From: Roridomyces roridus
Taxonomy: Eukaryota; Basidiomycota; Agaricomycetes; Agaricales; Mycenaceae
Assembly: GCA_029378245.1 (NCBI GenBank)
Contig: JARKIF010000004.1
Coordinates: 3,224,001-3,288,000, forward strand
Direction of reading: 5' to 3'
DNA length: 64,000 nucleotides
Positions 43,182 to 53,842 of the stretch are shown one piece after another. A program made the position numbers and the translations under genes. How positions within the stretch are numbered: position 1 is the stretch's first letter; each line of letters opens with the position of its first letter. The notes beneath the pieces were generated by a model. That model made no database searches. It was not told the origin of the DNA and worked only from the letters and a program-made list of their open reading frames with translations.

Positions 43182-45938
43182 CAGCTGGTACAGTACATAC
43201 TTTGCAAAAGATGGTGCTAGGTGGCAGACCATGGTTTTGCAAAAGGAAGTCACTAGTGGGTGTACAGCCACCTGGAGCCTATATATGGTTGTGGCCAGCC
43301 GCAACTAGTTGACCGGCTGGCACGGCACATCCGGCACAGGCTATATATGCTATTAAAATTGATTTTCAGGCATTTCCACTGCACATATTTAAAATATATG
43401 AGAAATAGCCCGAAAATCAGGTCTGAAATTTTCAATCAATCACAGGGTCCACTCCGGCCTTCTCGGAGAATCCCCGATAGGAAGAGAACATTGATGGCTC
43501 CTTCCAGATGTGATAACAATCCTGAAAGAGTAGCCGGCACATTTGGACCAGCGGCATGCATCAAAAAAAGATGGGGGATCAAAAAAAAAAAAAAAAAAGT
43601 TGTAGAGCCGCTTGAGAGCTACAGGAGTCGCTAACATTGTTTTACATCAAACTGATTGGCTGGCCCGCAAAACGCAAAATACTTTTTCAGAGCCGAGTCT
43701 TTGCAAACCAACCACCAGGTTTTGAAAGCTGAGTGTGTCCCAAGGCTTCATACCAAAGGAACCATTATGTTTTCTAACCTCAGAGTGGTATCATCAACTC
43801 TGAATTCAAAAAGTGTTTGACATTTCGGATGCTATTCCTGATTGGGCCACTACGCTTTCCTCCCAAAAAGGCAATTTTCAGCTTTTGCACTCCCATTGGA
43901 TCTGCCTCTGGGATCCTTAACAAACTTTACTGACAACAATTCTTCTTTCAATCCTTCCACATGTTTTGGCAACAAGTGTGTTACCACTTTGTGTATATAC
44001 CAGCTGTAAGAGTGGAAATGGTCTGTGCATTTTTGCACCTTTGATATCATTTCCATGTGGTTTCATACTTTTGTGATCTGTGAGCTTAGCATGTTTATGT
44101 ACCACTTAGGATGCTAGATCTCAAATATCAGTCCAGATCTGAGCCATGGGAGAGTGTTATAAGTGAATGAGATAAAAGGTAGATCTAGGTGCAGCTATTG
44201 ATATTGGCAGTTGATAACCTGATCCTTAGCACCCCAAGACTTCAATGAGTATTATTAATGACTTTTGAAGTCTCTTACCATAAGGTGCATAATAGGCCAG
44301 GTGAAAGTGGGAAAAGTCATCAAATCCCATTTTCACTGTATTGCTCAGGCTCTTGATTTTTCCTCTGTGGTTGAAGCACATGGGACAAGTACCCTAGAGT
44401 ATAGGAAGCCAGCACAACCAAGATCAGCTGAATACCTGCATAGAAAGTAAAGTTATATGCATAGGGATTTTGTGATCATTTTGGATCATTCTGTTGATAG
44501 AAGACAAAGGGAATGGAATCTGGGATATTTGAAGTCACCAATGAGGAAAGGGAGCTCAGGGGGTCCAGAAAGTGTCCTTGATCATGAAGGTTGGTGGAGA
44601 ATCCATGGAGTTCTGTTCAAGAGCTCCACCGGACATTTGACCAAATTCTTACCCTACAATCCTGCAAGACCCAAACACAACCAGTGGAATCTTGCAAATA
44701 CTCTTGCAAATATGGATGGGTGGAGCAATCCTAAGATGTTCCATCTAGTTTTTAGACTCCCAATACATGTATATGGCCCTGTAGGTGCACAACAAGGGGG
44801 ATCAGCTCAAAATGATCACACTCATAACTCAGGTTTCTCCTCATGTTCTAGCCAGTTTCTTTGCTCTAATGGGGTCTACTGGCAAGTGAAATGCTCACTG
44901 TGGTGTTGGAACCAATGCATTAGCCACAGGTATTGAGAACTGGTGCACACTTGCATTTGACAGAATTGAGTTGAAATCTCTCTGGAATCAGGGGCCTGGG
45001 TTGAACCTTCTTCAGATTAGAATTAATATGAGCCAGGATCAGAGTTACAGGCTACAGATCACACATCTGGGCACCAGAATCATTCAGTACCAGGAAATCA
45101 GTGTTTTCAATCATACAGCAATTGTGCCTCTCAGTCAGTGTAAATGGGGGTTGTAAATACATGAAGTGGATGGGAGGGAGTGTTGCAATAGTTCTATGAA
45201 GATTCAAAAGAATTGAGGCAATGGTGGTAAAGGTATGAAGGCAACAAAAATGGGATGAGGGTACCAGGATTTGAACTTGCGACCTTTGCAAAAAGGATTA
45301 ATAAGGCATCAGTATTAAAAAGAGAAGGAACCACTAGACTATACAACCAATATCTCGAAGCACTGGAGACTCACCTGATCTACCAGGCTCACCTCCTTTG
45401 CTAGCCCACCATACCTACCATGCCGCTGCGCCTTGAAAAATCACCATCAAAACACCCTGAGCAATAGGCCATACATTTTGACTCATGTAATACAGGCATT
45501 TCATTTTTCTGAAGCCGGGGTTTGGAAAGTATTTTGCATTTTGTGAGCCAGCCAGGCATTTTGAGCCAGTATTGTATAGGGTGATTCTGTAGCTGCAAAT
45601 CAGCTCTACAACTTTGATTTTTGATCCCCGATCATTTCTGATCCATGCCGAGGGTGTGTAGTCAATTGATGCAGTGGTATCAGTCATCTCCGGAGCCATT
45701 GATGGCACTTTAAGATATTAATATCAATTACCCATTAAATAGAGCTTAACCGAGAGTTAATCTGGTTGTCCAGTATACCCGATACTGCCCCAGGATGCCG
45801 CCCTGATCCTGTGATGGATACAGTCAGAGATAAGAGATTCGGTGCCTTTTGGGTATAGATAAAATTTACTGGTAACTTTTGCAAAACCACGGTCTGATAC
45901 TTAATGTATCTTTTGCAAAAGATGTACTGTATGTAGTG
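43182..45938 (+). mobile_element. Element A2: transposon family A, 2757 bp, in the element B gene
   Basis: It begins CAGCTGGTACAGTA and ends TACTGTATGTAGTG, with the 7-bp duplication GAGCCGC at 43175-43181 and 45939-45945. Both ends carry CTTTTGCAAAAG-type words, and inverted similarity reaches several hundred bp inward (for example GCTCTACAACTTTGAT near 45605 against its complement near 43600). Removing it with one duplication restores the host frame. The interior is AT-rich with only short frames. It lies in the opposite orientation to A1. Confidence 0.92.
45253..45352 (-). ncRNA. tRNA-like Pol III module in element A2
   Basis: On the minus strand TTGTATAGTCTAGTGGTT (A box) is followed about 50 nt later by CGCAAGTTCAAATCC (B box) and, further on, five T residues. 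It is homologous to the A3 module at 26860-26968. Confidence 0.6.
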
Positions 45939-46910
45939 GAGCCGCAGTCGCAAAACAGAGCCAGAACCGGTGGACATCACGACGTTCCCGACGGAGTTCT
46001 GGGCGTGGTGGGGCCTCTTAAACCCGCAGTGGAGGGTGAAAGAGGGTGTGCTGGTGCAGTCGGGCAGCGGATCCTGGACGGAGCTCGAGAAGCCTGGGAT
46101 CAACGGGCTCCTGAGCGTCCTGTACTGCTTGAAGTGGTGGGAGGCAAGTGTCGAGATGGATGTGGAGCGGCTGGAGTGGGAATGCACGGTACCGACATGC
46201 TGTGGACTCTGGAGCAGAGGAAGCAGGCGTGTTCTTACGCAGACGCTGAGCCAGACGAGGTTGAAGAAGAGCCCGACCCCGATATGATCCTACCAGCGCT
46301 GTCGCAGAGAGCCCGCACCAAGATCACCCCGCTAAGGCCGCCCGAATACTGGGAGGGCAGGACACGCCCAGTCAAGCGCGGGGGCCTGGCAGCACTGCTT
46401 GCTGAGGACGTCGCGGCGGCAGCCAGCAGCAGCAATACCGGTATCGAGCAGGAGCAGGAGGGCGGGGGCGGCGTGGGAAACGATATGATGGAAGGCGTGG
46501 AGGGCACGCCTGGTAATGCTGAGGCAGCGGTGGGTGGGGAGGCGTAGGCGGGATATAGGGACTGTCGATCAGGAATGTCGGGGAGCGACTGGCGAGCGTG
46601 CACGGCAAGCGGGGGACAATCTTTTTGGTGTATATTTTTGTATTGTACAGATGCCGAGCCTGCCGGCGATTCAAACATTCTTTTTGGCGAATTTGTGGCT
46701 TTTTGATCGCTCGAGCATTATTTGAAACTCCGACAGCCTGCGGCTGCGCCAAAACGGCCGTCCACGGCATCAGAAACATCCCAGCAAGCGTGCCGAGCTC
46801 CCGCAGAGCAATGGTATTGATGGTGGCCAACTGCCCAGCAATAACGCAATAAGCCCCCGGGATATAACCCACCTTTATCGCGTTATAGCTACTATATGCG
46901 CTGATCCGAA

Positions 46911-47332
46911 CTGGAGCAGATGTTCAATATCAAGAAACTCGGTGATATTCGCCAACTTTTGGGAATGGAGATCACTCGAGACACTGACGGTTCTATCTTT
47001 CTGAGCCAGTCACAGTACATCACTAAGATTCTTGAGCGGTTCCAGATGCAGAACTCCAACCCCTCCACCACACCGATGGATCCCCACGTGAAACTCACCA
47101 AGACGCCAGACTCGGAGTCTCACCCTGAGATCAAACGTGTCTATCAGCACATAGTTGGATCACTCATGTACGCCGCCATTTCCACGCGGCCCGACATCTC
47201 CTTTGCCATTCAGACTCTCTCCCAGTTCAGTCTGAATCCCGGCCCTGCTCACCTCACCGCCGTCAAACGACCGTCAATCTCGGTATCAAATACACGTCGG
47301 ATCAGCACTCCACCGTTGAGTTATTCTCCGAC
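46911..47332 (+). pseudogene. Ty1/Copia reverse transcriptase, last part
   Basis: CAGATGTTCAATATCAAGAA continues the RT interrupted at 40075 (MFNIKKLGDIRQLLGMEITR, SQYITKILERF, YQHIVGSLMYAAISTRPDIS). The joined frame is off by one base, so the Copia copy was already, or later became, frameshifted at the junction. A further shift lies near 47270, and the fragment ends at ELFSD (47332), before the RNase H core. Confidence 0.88.
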
Positions 47333-48403
47333 ATCGAACATCATCCAACAATACAAATGCTTAGGAATGTCTGTCTTCCGCGGTGCCGAAGCTTTGGTTC
47401 CCAACTCTCTGCTCGGCAAGTCTGCATCACCCACTGCAATGCCAAAGCTTTTGGATTGGGTATCGTTCCAGAGGGACGGACGTGGAAGACGGATAGGTCC
47501 GACGGGAAGGGTGAGTCAAGTCTAGACGCAGCACGATTGGAAGACGAATGCAGGAATCGGTGGAGTCAGAGCTGTGGGGAGGATTCAGGAGGGAGGCCGA
47601 GGAAACAGGATGTGTACTTATAGCAAAGGGATTCAATGCAGCGGGATGGAGCCAGCTTGAGGACCGGCGAGAGAAGACTTGATATTTGATGAGCTTCGAG
47701 CATTCATGGCCGAAGAGGAATTTGGGCACCAGGAAGGGATGAGTAGGAGAGGGATGACGGCAGCTAGGCAGGGTTCTCCGAGTCTATATCTGCCCATGCC
47801 GGAGACGCGTCAGCCTGTGGCCAAGCTGTTGAGGTCTGTGCTTCGTCGCTGCGGTCTGTCAAAAAGCTGTAGAAGTGTCAAGTGTAGGGATCGGCACGGG
47901 TAAACCCGCGGGTATGTGGGAGTCTACCCGTACCCGTACCCGCGGTGGCTGTGTACCCGTACCCGCGGGTACGGGTACGGGTTACCCGCGGGTTGGTGGC
48001 CGAGATGGCGGCAGTTCGGTGCCGAAAGGCATTTTTGTGGTTCAATTGATATGGTTTGATGTTCGAGAAGGTGAATTCAACATGCTTATCGTCTGAAATC
48101 ACCCGCCCCCGCTCTTGATACGGCAGGTTTCCCGGCTTGGCGGCTTACCTGCGGGTCACGAGTATCCAGCTCGGCTACCCGTACCCGTACCCGCGGCGGG
48201 TAAACCCGTCTACCCGCGCGGGTTACCCGTACCCGTGCCGTTGTCTAGTCAAGTGCTGTAGAGATTAATTAAAATGATCAAGAACCGGGCAGGGAGAGCA
48301 CGGCAGAGAAAGAGAGATGAGAGGTAGGAGTAAGAGCAAAAGGAGATTGAATAAACAAAAGACCAAAGAATCGAGAGCCATCTCGTTAAAGAACGGATAA
48401 TCA
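47333..48403 (-). repeat. Unidentified repeat family, copy 2 (end GGATAATCA), holding a hAT-like MITE
   Basis: It shares its right terminus and scattered internal words with 37331-38109. Without the MITE at 47885-48247 it is about 0.7 kb. No coding region is supported. Confidence 0.5.
47885..48247. mobile_element. hAT-like MITE, 363 bp, with ACCCGT-rich ends
   Basis: TAGGGATCGGCACGGGTA at the left is matched by TAGACAACGGCACGGGTA read inward from the right (15 of 18). The 8-bp duplication GTCAAGTG lies at 47877-47884 and 48248-48255, which is typical of hAT elements. Both ends carry arrays of TACCCG/CGGGTA words (about ten on each side) in mixed orientation. No coding frame is present. Confidence 0.9.
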
Positions 48404-49142
48404 TTGATCGTGCGACTCAATTCCATCAACCGAAATCGACCAGCCTGTCTGTTGGTAGTAGGTACCACTTTCGACACGACAGGCTGGATTCGAGCCTAAT
48501 TCAATGAAGTTCACTTGAAAACATAGCCAAAGCCAACCCATGGCTTCATCTCTCCCCGGATTGGCCGCGGATAAGTATGATAAGAACGATACTCTCCAGA
48601 CCTGGAATTGAATGAACCTCAGTGACTCGGAGGAACTCCGTTGGAGCGATCAACGGATCAGGCGGTCTCGTGATGTGGCTGTGCTCGATCTGGCTTTTCT
48701 TCTCACCGTCATCATCTCGCCTCTGGTGGCGACTCTCCCTTGTTCCTTGCTTATTTTCATCGACGGGCCACGGCACCTTTTACACAGCGTCGGCAGATCG
48801 TCCCTACGTTACCGACCTATTCCTGGAAGAAGGACCAGGAAGAGTAGTATAAATATCCTTCCTCAAAATCGTAGCTTTGGACTCATTCCACTGATGAACA
48901 CTTTTGTCAATCAGCGACGTAGCCAATCAGCAGCCTGCGTGGATCTTGGCGTTCTAATCAAGACGGCCCAGCGACTTGGCTGTGAGTGTATCCGATTGAG
49001 GGCACAAAACTGATGAACATTCGACCTCGTTATACACCCGTACTGTGCCTGGGAGCGCATCTGTCAGATCCACACCCGCGACGACGATTGCAAGCTTCTC
49101 AGCCGGCCTTCTTCCCTTCCCCTTCATCCCCCGCGCTCACGT
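48404..49142. other. Upstream region of membrane-protein paralog A
   Basis: A GTATAAATATCC box lies at about 48848. The last 60 bp before the ATG (AAGCTTCTCAGCCGG, CTTCATCCCCCGCGCTCAC) resemble the leader of paralog B. The frame 48612-49013 has no recognisable domain. Confidence 0.4.
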
Positions 49143-51968
49143 ATGGCTGCCCTAAGCCCTCTTCGCCAGGTGATCGTTGACGACACCGACCCGTCCATTC
49201 GGTATAACGGTGCAGACTGGTTCCCCACCGACCCAAGGACTTTGAATAACGGGAATTTCGGACCTGTATTCAATGCTACGTCACACGCGACGACGTCGAG
49301 CAATATAGAGTTTACCTTTACCTTCAACGGTGTGTATTCCGTTCCCTTGGCTTGAATCACAATGAGATAGCCCTCCCGCTGTGATAAGGCACCTCGATTA
49401 CTGTCCAAGGAAACATCGACATGACCATCGACCCCACCACCAATGCCACAGATCCCACATGGGAGTGTCTCCTCGACGGGAAGCCAATTCCTATCAAAAC
49501 GTTCACGGATGGGGCTGAGAGCAATTGGCCGCTCTGTTCCATGGGTACACTGGCACCGGAGGAACACCTTTTGACGGTGCAAGTCCAGTCGCAGACGAGG
49601 CCTTTCTTTCTGGATAGTTTGGTGTACACGCCCGTACCAGGGGCGGTATTTCCGTCTGCGGTGTTGATATACCCCGACGGGGACCCTGCGCTCACTAATA
49701 GCTCGGGTCAGTGGAAGGAGGCGGGGGAGCAGGTGACGCAAATACCTTGAGCGTCGGTGACGCTGGAGTTCCATGGTGTGTGTTTTACATCCGCTTCATT
49801 TCGCAACCAAAGATGATATCCAGGAACCTCCGCGACTCTCATCGGCCACACATCGAACTCATTCCCTCCCAACGCGAGCTCGGGCAGATACTTTGTAGAC
49901 GGCGCAGGACCGACGTCCTTCACAATACCCGGCCTCGCGAGCGCAAGCAGCAGTACACAATTCAACGGCCTCTTTTTCACCACCCCTCCGCTCGCCGACG
50001 GATTCCACAACGTCACGGTCGTATACGACGGTGATGGCGAGCATACGCCTCTGGCTGTGAAGATTTGGTATGTCACCAATACAACCGTCGGCAATACCCT
50101 CGTCCAGCAATCGTCAACCTCCGCCTCGGCAACAGTGCTTTCCACTGCGAGTTCTGTGGCGCAGAGCCAGACCGGCGTCACTTCAAGTTCTCCCTCTCAA
50201 CGAACAAACACTGGTCCCATCGTCGGCGGCATCATCGGCGGGATCTTCCTCGTCGGAGTGATCCTCGCCGTCATGTACGTTTCGAGGCGCAGACGAAGTG
50301 TCCGTGCTAGAGATCAAGAGGCTGGTCAGCCCACCGCGTATCCTAGACGTACGACGTCAATCCCGATCCCTGCGGCGATTCCAGTGGGCAGTTCGTACCA
50401 TGGCCAAGGCAGTGGTAGCCTTTCCCCTGGAACAGCCGTGTCGCCTCCGGCAAGTTGGGTCTCCTGGAGCGCATCGGTGAAACGTAGCACTAATGTGCTG
50501 CAGTGAAATCGGACTAACTAACGAGCAAGACAAAAGTCGAGCTCTCAAATCAAATCCAATCACTACAACCTCAATGCACGTGTGTGTGTTCGGGGAGGTG
50601 GGTCAGGCGTATCGACCGTCAGTCTAAATCACACAAGGAATTCCGAGCAGAGTAGAACCAATGTATTAAACGAGCCTAGAGCTACGTCCACAAAACCACA
50701 AGTATTGGGCTTCAACAGATGCTTGACCTCGCTGTAGGTATCCAATAGACAAGTACAGAGAACTTCTAGGATTGCCACTACTCCGTTGCAACGGCAGGCG
50801 ATCCACAGCTCAACCTATTCACGCTACTGAATTTAACCACACCAAATCCACTGGCGTCAGAGGATGCACACAACACAGTCCACCCGGGGGACGATCAGGG
50901 CACTCTCACAGCTACGCGCTCGGACAGGTCGAACTCAACAAGACGAATAGGGCGCTACGCAGTCAATCGACGTTGTGCAGCCACAGCTCAATCAAGAGAG
51001 ATTCGGTCGTATATTATGCCAACAAAAAGGGTGGGGGGTTCGCTCCCGTATTCTACTTTACAAGTGTCCTATATACTAGCTACAGATAAGAGGCTGATAT
51101 TCCGTGAGAGCGTGCTTTGAAATCTCCGAGGTGGCCGATGGTTCTTGAATTGAATTCCCTTGGTGTCGTGGGACGCCGAGCCTTTCTGCAGCAATTGCAA
51201 GAAGGGTATTGGACAGCTGTCTGGGATTCTCCCAAGACACTCGGGCTTGTAACTACGCCGGTGGGATTTATCCCATGCCTGTCAAGTTGTGCCCGAGTTC
51301 AACTCCTACATATCCTGGTTTTAAATCCAAAGTTCAACCATATATTGTGGGACAAGTAGCTGGTAGATAGTCCTTCCAATGTCCCATGTTATTTAAGTGG
51401 CCTCGCGCTATCGTTTGGACTCGAGCTCCGTGCGAGAAGCACGGAGCTGTCATGATACATGTAAAGCCGTGATGTGGGTTGGTAAGTTGGTGGCGGCTAC
51501 TCGATAGGCATTCTGCGGCCCGGTACACGGTCCTGGGAACGACCTGCACCCTATCTCGTCCTTATTAACTGGTTTTATCAATCTAATCAATTGAAAGGTT
51601 GCAAAAATCGATTTTATTCCGGGCGTGTACAGTTGCACGCCTCATCATCGGCAGCGACGTCAAATTCACGTTCGGAGCCAAGTACTACTGCAGCGTTGCG
51701 GGACACCGTCACCTCCCGTACACTTCCTTCGGCAAACACGGATTCCTGGGGTGCTTCATGGTACGGACAGCCACCATCGCAGATGTACTACCCCACGGGA
51801 CCTAGACCCCACTCTACAGCCAAATCGCCACCACCACTTCCGAGCCCGAGCGTTCCTGTGGTTGTTCAGCATGAGGATAGCGGGGCTCGCTCCGTCGGAC
51901 AGCTACAAAATTCGTTGGGCACGGTGTATGAGGTTGTGGAGGTGCCGCCGGGGTATACTCCAACGTGA
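49143..51968 (+). pseudogene. Single-pass membrane protein paralog A, broken
   Basis: Exons 49143-49329, 49389-49775 and 49824 onward align with paralog B (61998-63421) nearly throughout. The ectodomain begins MAALSPLRQVIVDDTDPSIR, with FNATSHATTSSN and a later VYDGDGEHTPLAVKIWYVTN. Then come a Ser/Thr-rich stalk, one TM helix (PIVGGIIGGIFLVGVILAVM, about 50216-50275) and a basic cytoplasmic RRRRS. Two lesions are present. TGA at 49748-49750 replaces the Gly codon of paralog B (QIRGASVTLEFH). A 1.17-kb insertion (50478-51645) cuts the tail, which resumes as SAATSNSRSEPSTTAALRDT and ends PPGYTPT at 51968. No predicted cleavable signal peptide was seen at the N terminus. The function is unknown; the architecture resembles fungal cell-wall-sensor-like proteins. 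Confidence 0.85.
50478..51645. mobile_element. 1.17-kb insertion in membrane-protein paralog A
   Basis: Flanked by CATCGG (50472-50477 and 51646-51651). Joining across one copy restores VSWSASAATSNSRSE in frame, matching paralog B. The ends TGAAACGTAG and ACGCCTCAT are not inverted repeats. No coding region is evident; a TATATACTAG word near 51070 hints at an LTR-like or non-autonomous element. The class is not determined. Confidence 0.7.
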
Positions 51969-53290
51969 TGCGTAATCGGTCGGTCGTTTGCTTTGTATAT
52001 AGTTGTTCAATTTCGGGTTCAGTGTTCGGAAATATCCTTCGACTGCGTGTTGGAAATCACGGCGCAGTGCGCTCACGAGTGCAGGTTTCCCCTTCGATTC
52101 GGGCTAGCACTGCCAAGATGACAGCCAAGTGCATACTCCACATCGCTGTAGTCGACTCAACGACGGCTGGCTCTTGGTTGCTTTGAACTTGACGGGACAC
52201 TTTCCTTTTACCAGACGGATCTCAATGGAGTCATTCGTACAGACTTCTGCTCGGGTGTAGGCATCCCGAAACCCGAGTCGTTGGCATGCACTCCTCAAAT
52301 TCAACTCAACTGCAGCTTTGGACACCGTTCGAATCGGAGCAAGGTGATGAGCATCGGTATGGGTGATATGGCGCAATTTTTGACCTCGCTCAGTGATTGC
52401 GATGCTTTCCATGATGGTGATAGACTTATATCACGAGCCGGGCCTCACGGCAACCTCACGGCCTCCAGCTCATGGGCTTTCATGCACAAATGCCACTCAA
52501 ATGAAAGTCGAACCCCGTCCGAATCAGGGTGAGGTGATATGTAGGGGTCTTCGTTTTCTCTTTTGCCCCATGTGATGCGCTCGCGCAACGCACGCGTGTT
52601 TGTCAAGTCCGACCACGCGCTTCAATCTCTGCACCACCGAATAGCCCGACTGGAAATGATCATGGCGGTGGTATCACGTCCGTACATTTTTATCGGCGCT
52701 AGGATGGGGGTGTTGCCATCTGATACTGTAGTATTTCGACCGGATCTTCGAACCTTGTGACCTGTGACCCTCATCCTTCGATTTTTGAACCTTCGAATTA
52801 CCATATAAGGAAGGCTGCCGAAGGCGGCCCGGAAATTTTGATGGTATCACTGCCTTTTGAGGCAGGAGGCAAGGTCTGTGACATGGGACACCTATTTTGA
52901 TCCTTCATTTCGGCCGTCGCTGTGACGCGTGACCGAAGATCCGGTCGAAATAGTACAGTATCCGTGATCATGGAAGATATCTAACCATCTTTCAGGGGAT
53001 GTTGTAACATTGTTGTTGTGGTTCAACCGTGCACTGAGATGACCGCCTGAACCTTGAAAAAACGACGTCTACTCCTGTGGCCACTGGTCCCCTTCGGGTG
53101 TGTAAGGAAACAAACACAACAGTAGCGGAGATTTCATGAAACGCCGGCACGGATTCGGATCATCGGCATCTTCATATGTTCATCTTGCGTTCATCTCATC
53201 TCGAGCACAGGGTCTAAAGATACACTTGTAGGAGATACATAAAGATCCTCGAGCGTGGATCTCCCGTCCCCGCTTCCTTCCCATTTGATC
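51969..53290. other. Gene-free stretch
   Basis: No coding region is supported. Near 52720-52800 there are repeated CTTCGA/TTCGAACCTT words. Nothing else stands out. Confidence 0.4.
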
Positions 53291-53842
53291 ATGGCATCCA
53301 ATTCAACTTCCGCGGAGTTTTTGGCTGGGGAAAGCACGATGTATCATAACTTCACCTTGACGATGAAGACTTTCTTCTTTGGTGCGTGTAACTGAGATTG
53401 AACCCACTACTTCGTCCCATCCAATCATACCCTCAGGCGCATATTCAGTTCTCATCCTACTCTCGACGTGCATGATGCTGTGAGAACACAGATCGCCTCT
53501 TCTGCGACATTCTAAGCTCGAGCAGGAGCCGCGGTCTGAAAACACGATCTCTCTGAATTCTCTTCTGTGTCGGACTGTTCATGTACATCATCTCTGCGGC
53601 ATTCTAGACGTATTCCCTCGCCCACGTCGTCGGCATCGTCCAGGCGTACATTGACCCGCAGAACGACCAGTGGACGCGATTCGCTAGCCAGACCTCTCAT
53701 TTCGTAAAGTTCTTCAATGCAATTGTCCTCATCAATGTGTGTTCCTTCCAAATCTCGTCCTTATTCAACCTTGAGGCTGATTGAATGTGATTCAACATTA
53801 GTTCGTTCTGAGTGATGGAATAGGAAATCAACAGAGATCGAG
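53291..53842 (+). pseudogene. Remnant of a multipass (7TM-type) membrane protein
   Basis: The ATG at 53291 (MASNSTSAEFLAGESTMYHN) leads to FTLTMKTFFFG, a 54-nt GT-AG intron, then AYSVLILLSTCMML and a stop. Conserved segments continue past it: ILFCVGLFMYIISAAF, stop, TYSLAHVVGIVQAYIDPQND and FVKFFNAIVLIN, then after another probable intron FVLSDGI. The segment order matches expanded Agaricomycete integral-membrane proteins (hypothetical, GPCR-like topology), but at least three in-frame stops make it a pseudogene. About half of the family's length is missing. Confidence 0.6.

Larger units (their letters stand above)
40731..46547 (+). pseudogene. Large hypothetical gene of element B, split by element A2
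   Basis: The ATG at 40731 (MPGTKKKKDNASSSTPPKDP) follows no conserved upstream coding. Exons are 40731-41171, 41223-41727, about 41778-41885, about 41933-43060, and from about 43112, all with GT-AG joins in frame. The protein has a charged head, ACHFKGQHFEFMKEQWPVYM, GWFNRQRPTS, a helical Glu/Lys/Gln stretch, WVNWNTDDYREVLTRFLKFV, a run of (V/I)PTPAV-like repeats (42280-42480), a Lys-rich basic patch, and after A2 the motif FPTEFWAWWGLLNPQWR with GINGLLSVLYCLKWW. Removing A2 restores VSR-SRKTEPEPVDITTF in frame. A one-base shift near 46188 breaks the tail. It resembles a large Agaricomycete-specific hypothetical family that I know only as unnamed proteins; its presence inside a terminal-inverted-repeat element suggests mobile cargo. 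Confidence 0.75.
40076..46903 (+). mobile_element. Element B: 6.8-kb terminal-inverted-repeat element carrying a large gene
   Basis: It starts CACCCCATATGGTGGCAATA and ends CTACTATATGCGCTG. Read inward, the two ends match over about 45 bp (CATATGGTGGC against CATATAGTAGC; CGCGTTAA against CGCGATAA; GGGTTATAACCC against GGGTTATATCCC). The 7-bp duplication ATCCGAA lies at 40069-40075 and 46904-46910 (an eighth base C also fits). It splits the Copia RT between AVHVDDMTILASS and MFNIKKLGDIRQLL. It holds the interrupted gene 40731-46547 and a short frame at about 40290-40460. After subtracting A2, its original size is about 4.1 kb. No transposase motif was recognised. Confidence 0.85.

Noticed and set aside
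46235..46872. Minus-strand frames of up to 166 residues
   Set aside because: They are shadows opposite the last exon of the element B gene.
47885..48247. Internal telomeric repeat tract
   Set aside because: The ACCCGT words occur in both orientations and sit within defined inverted termini with an 8-bp duplication, so this is a MITE and not telomere DNA.
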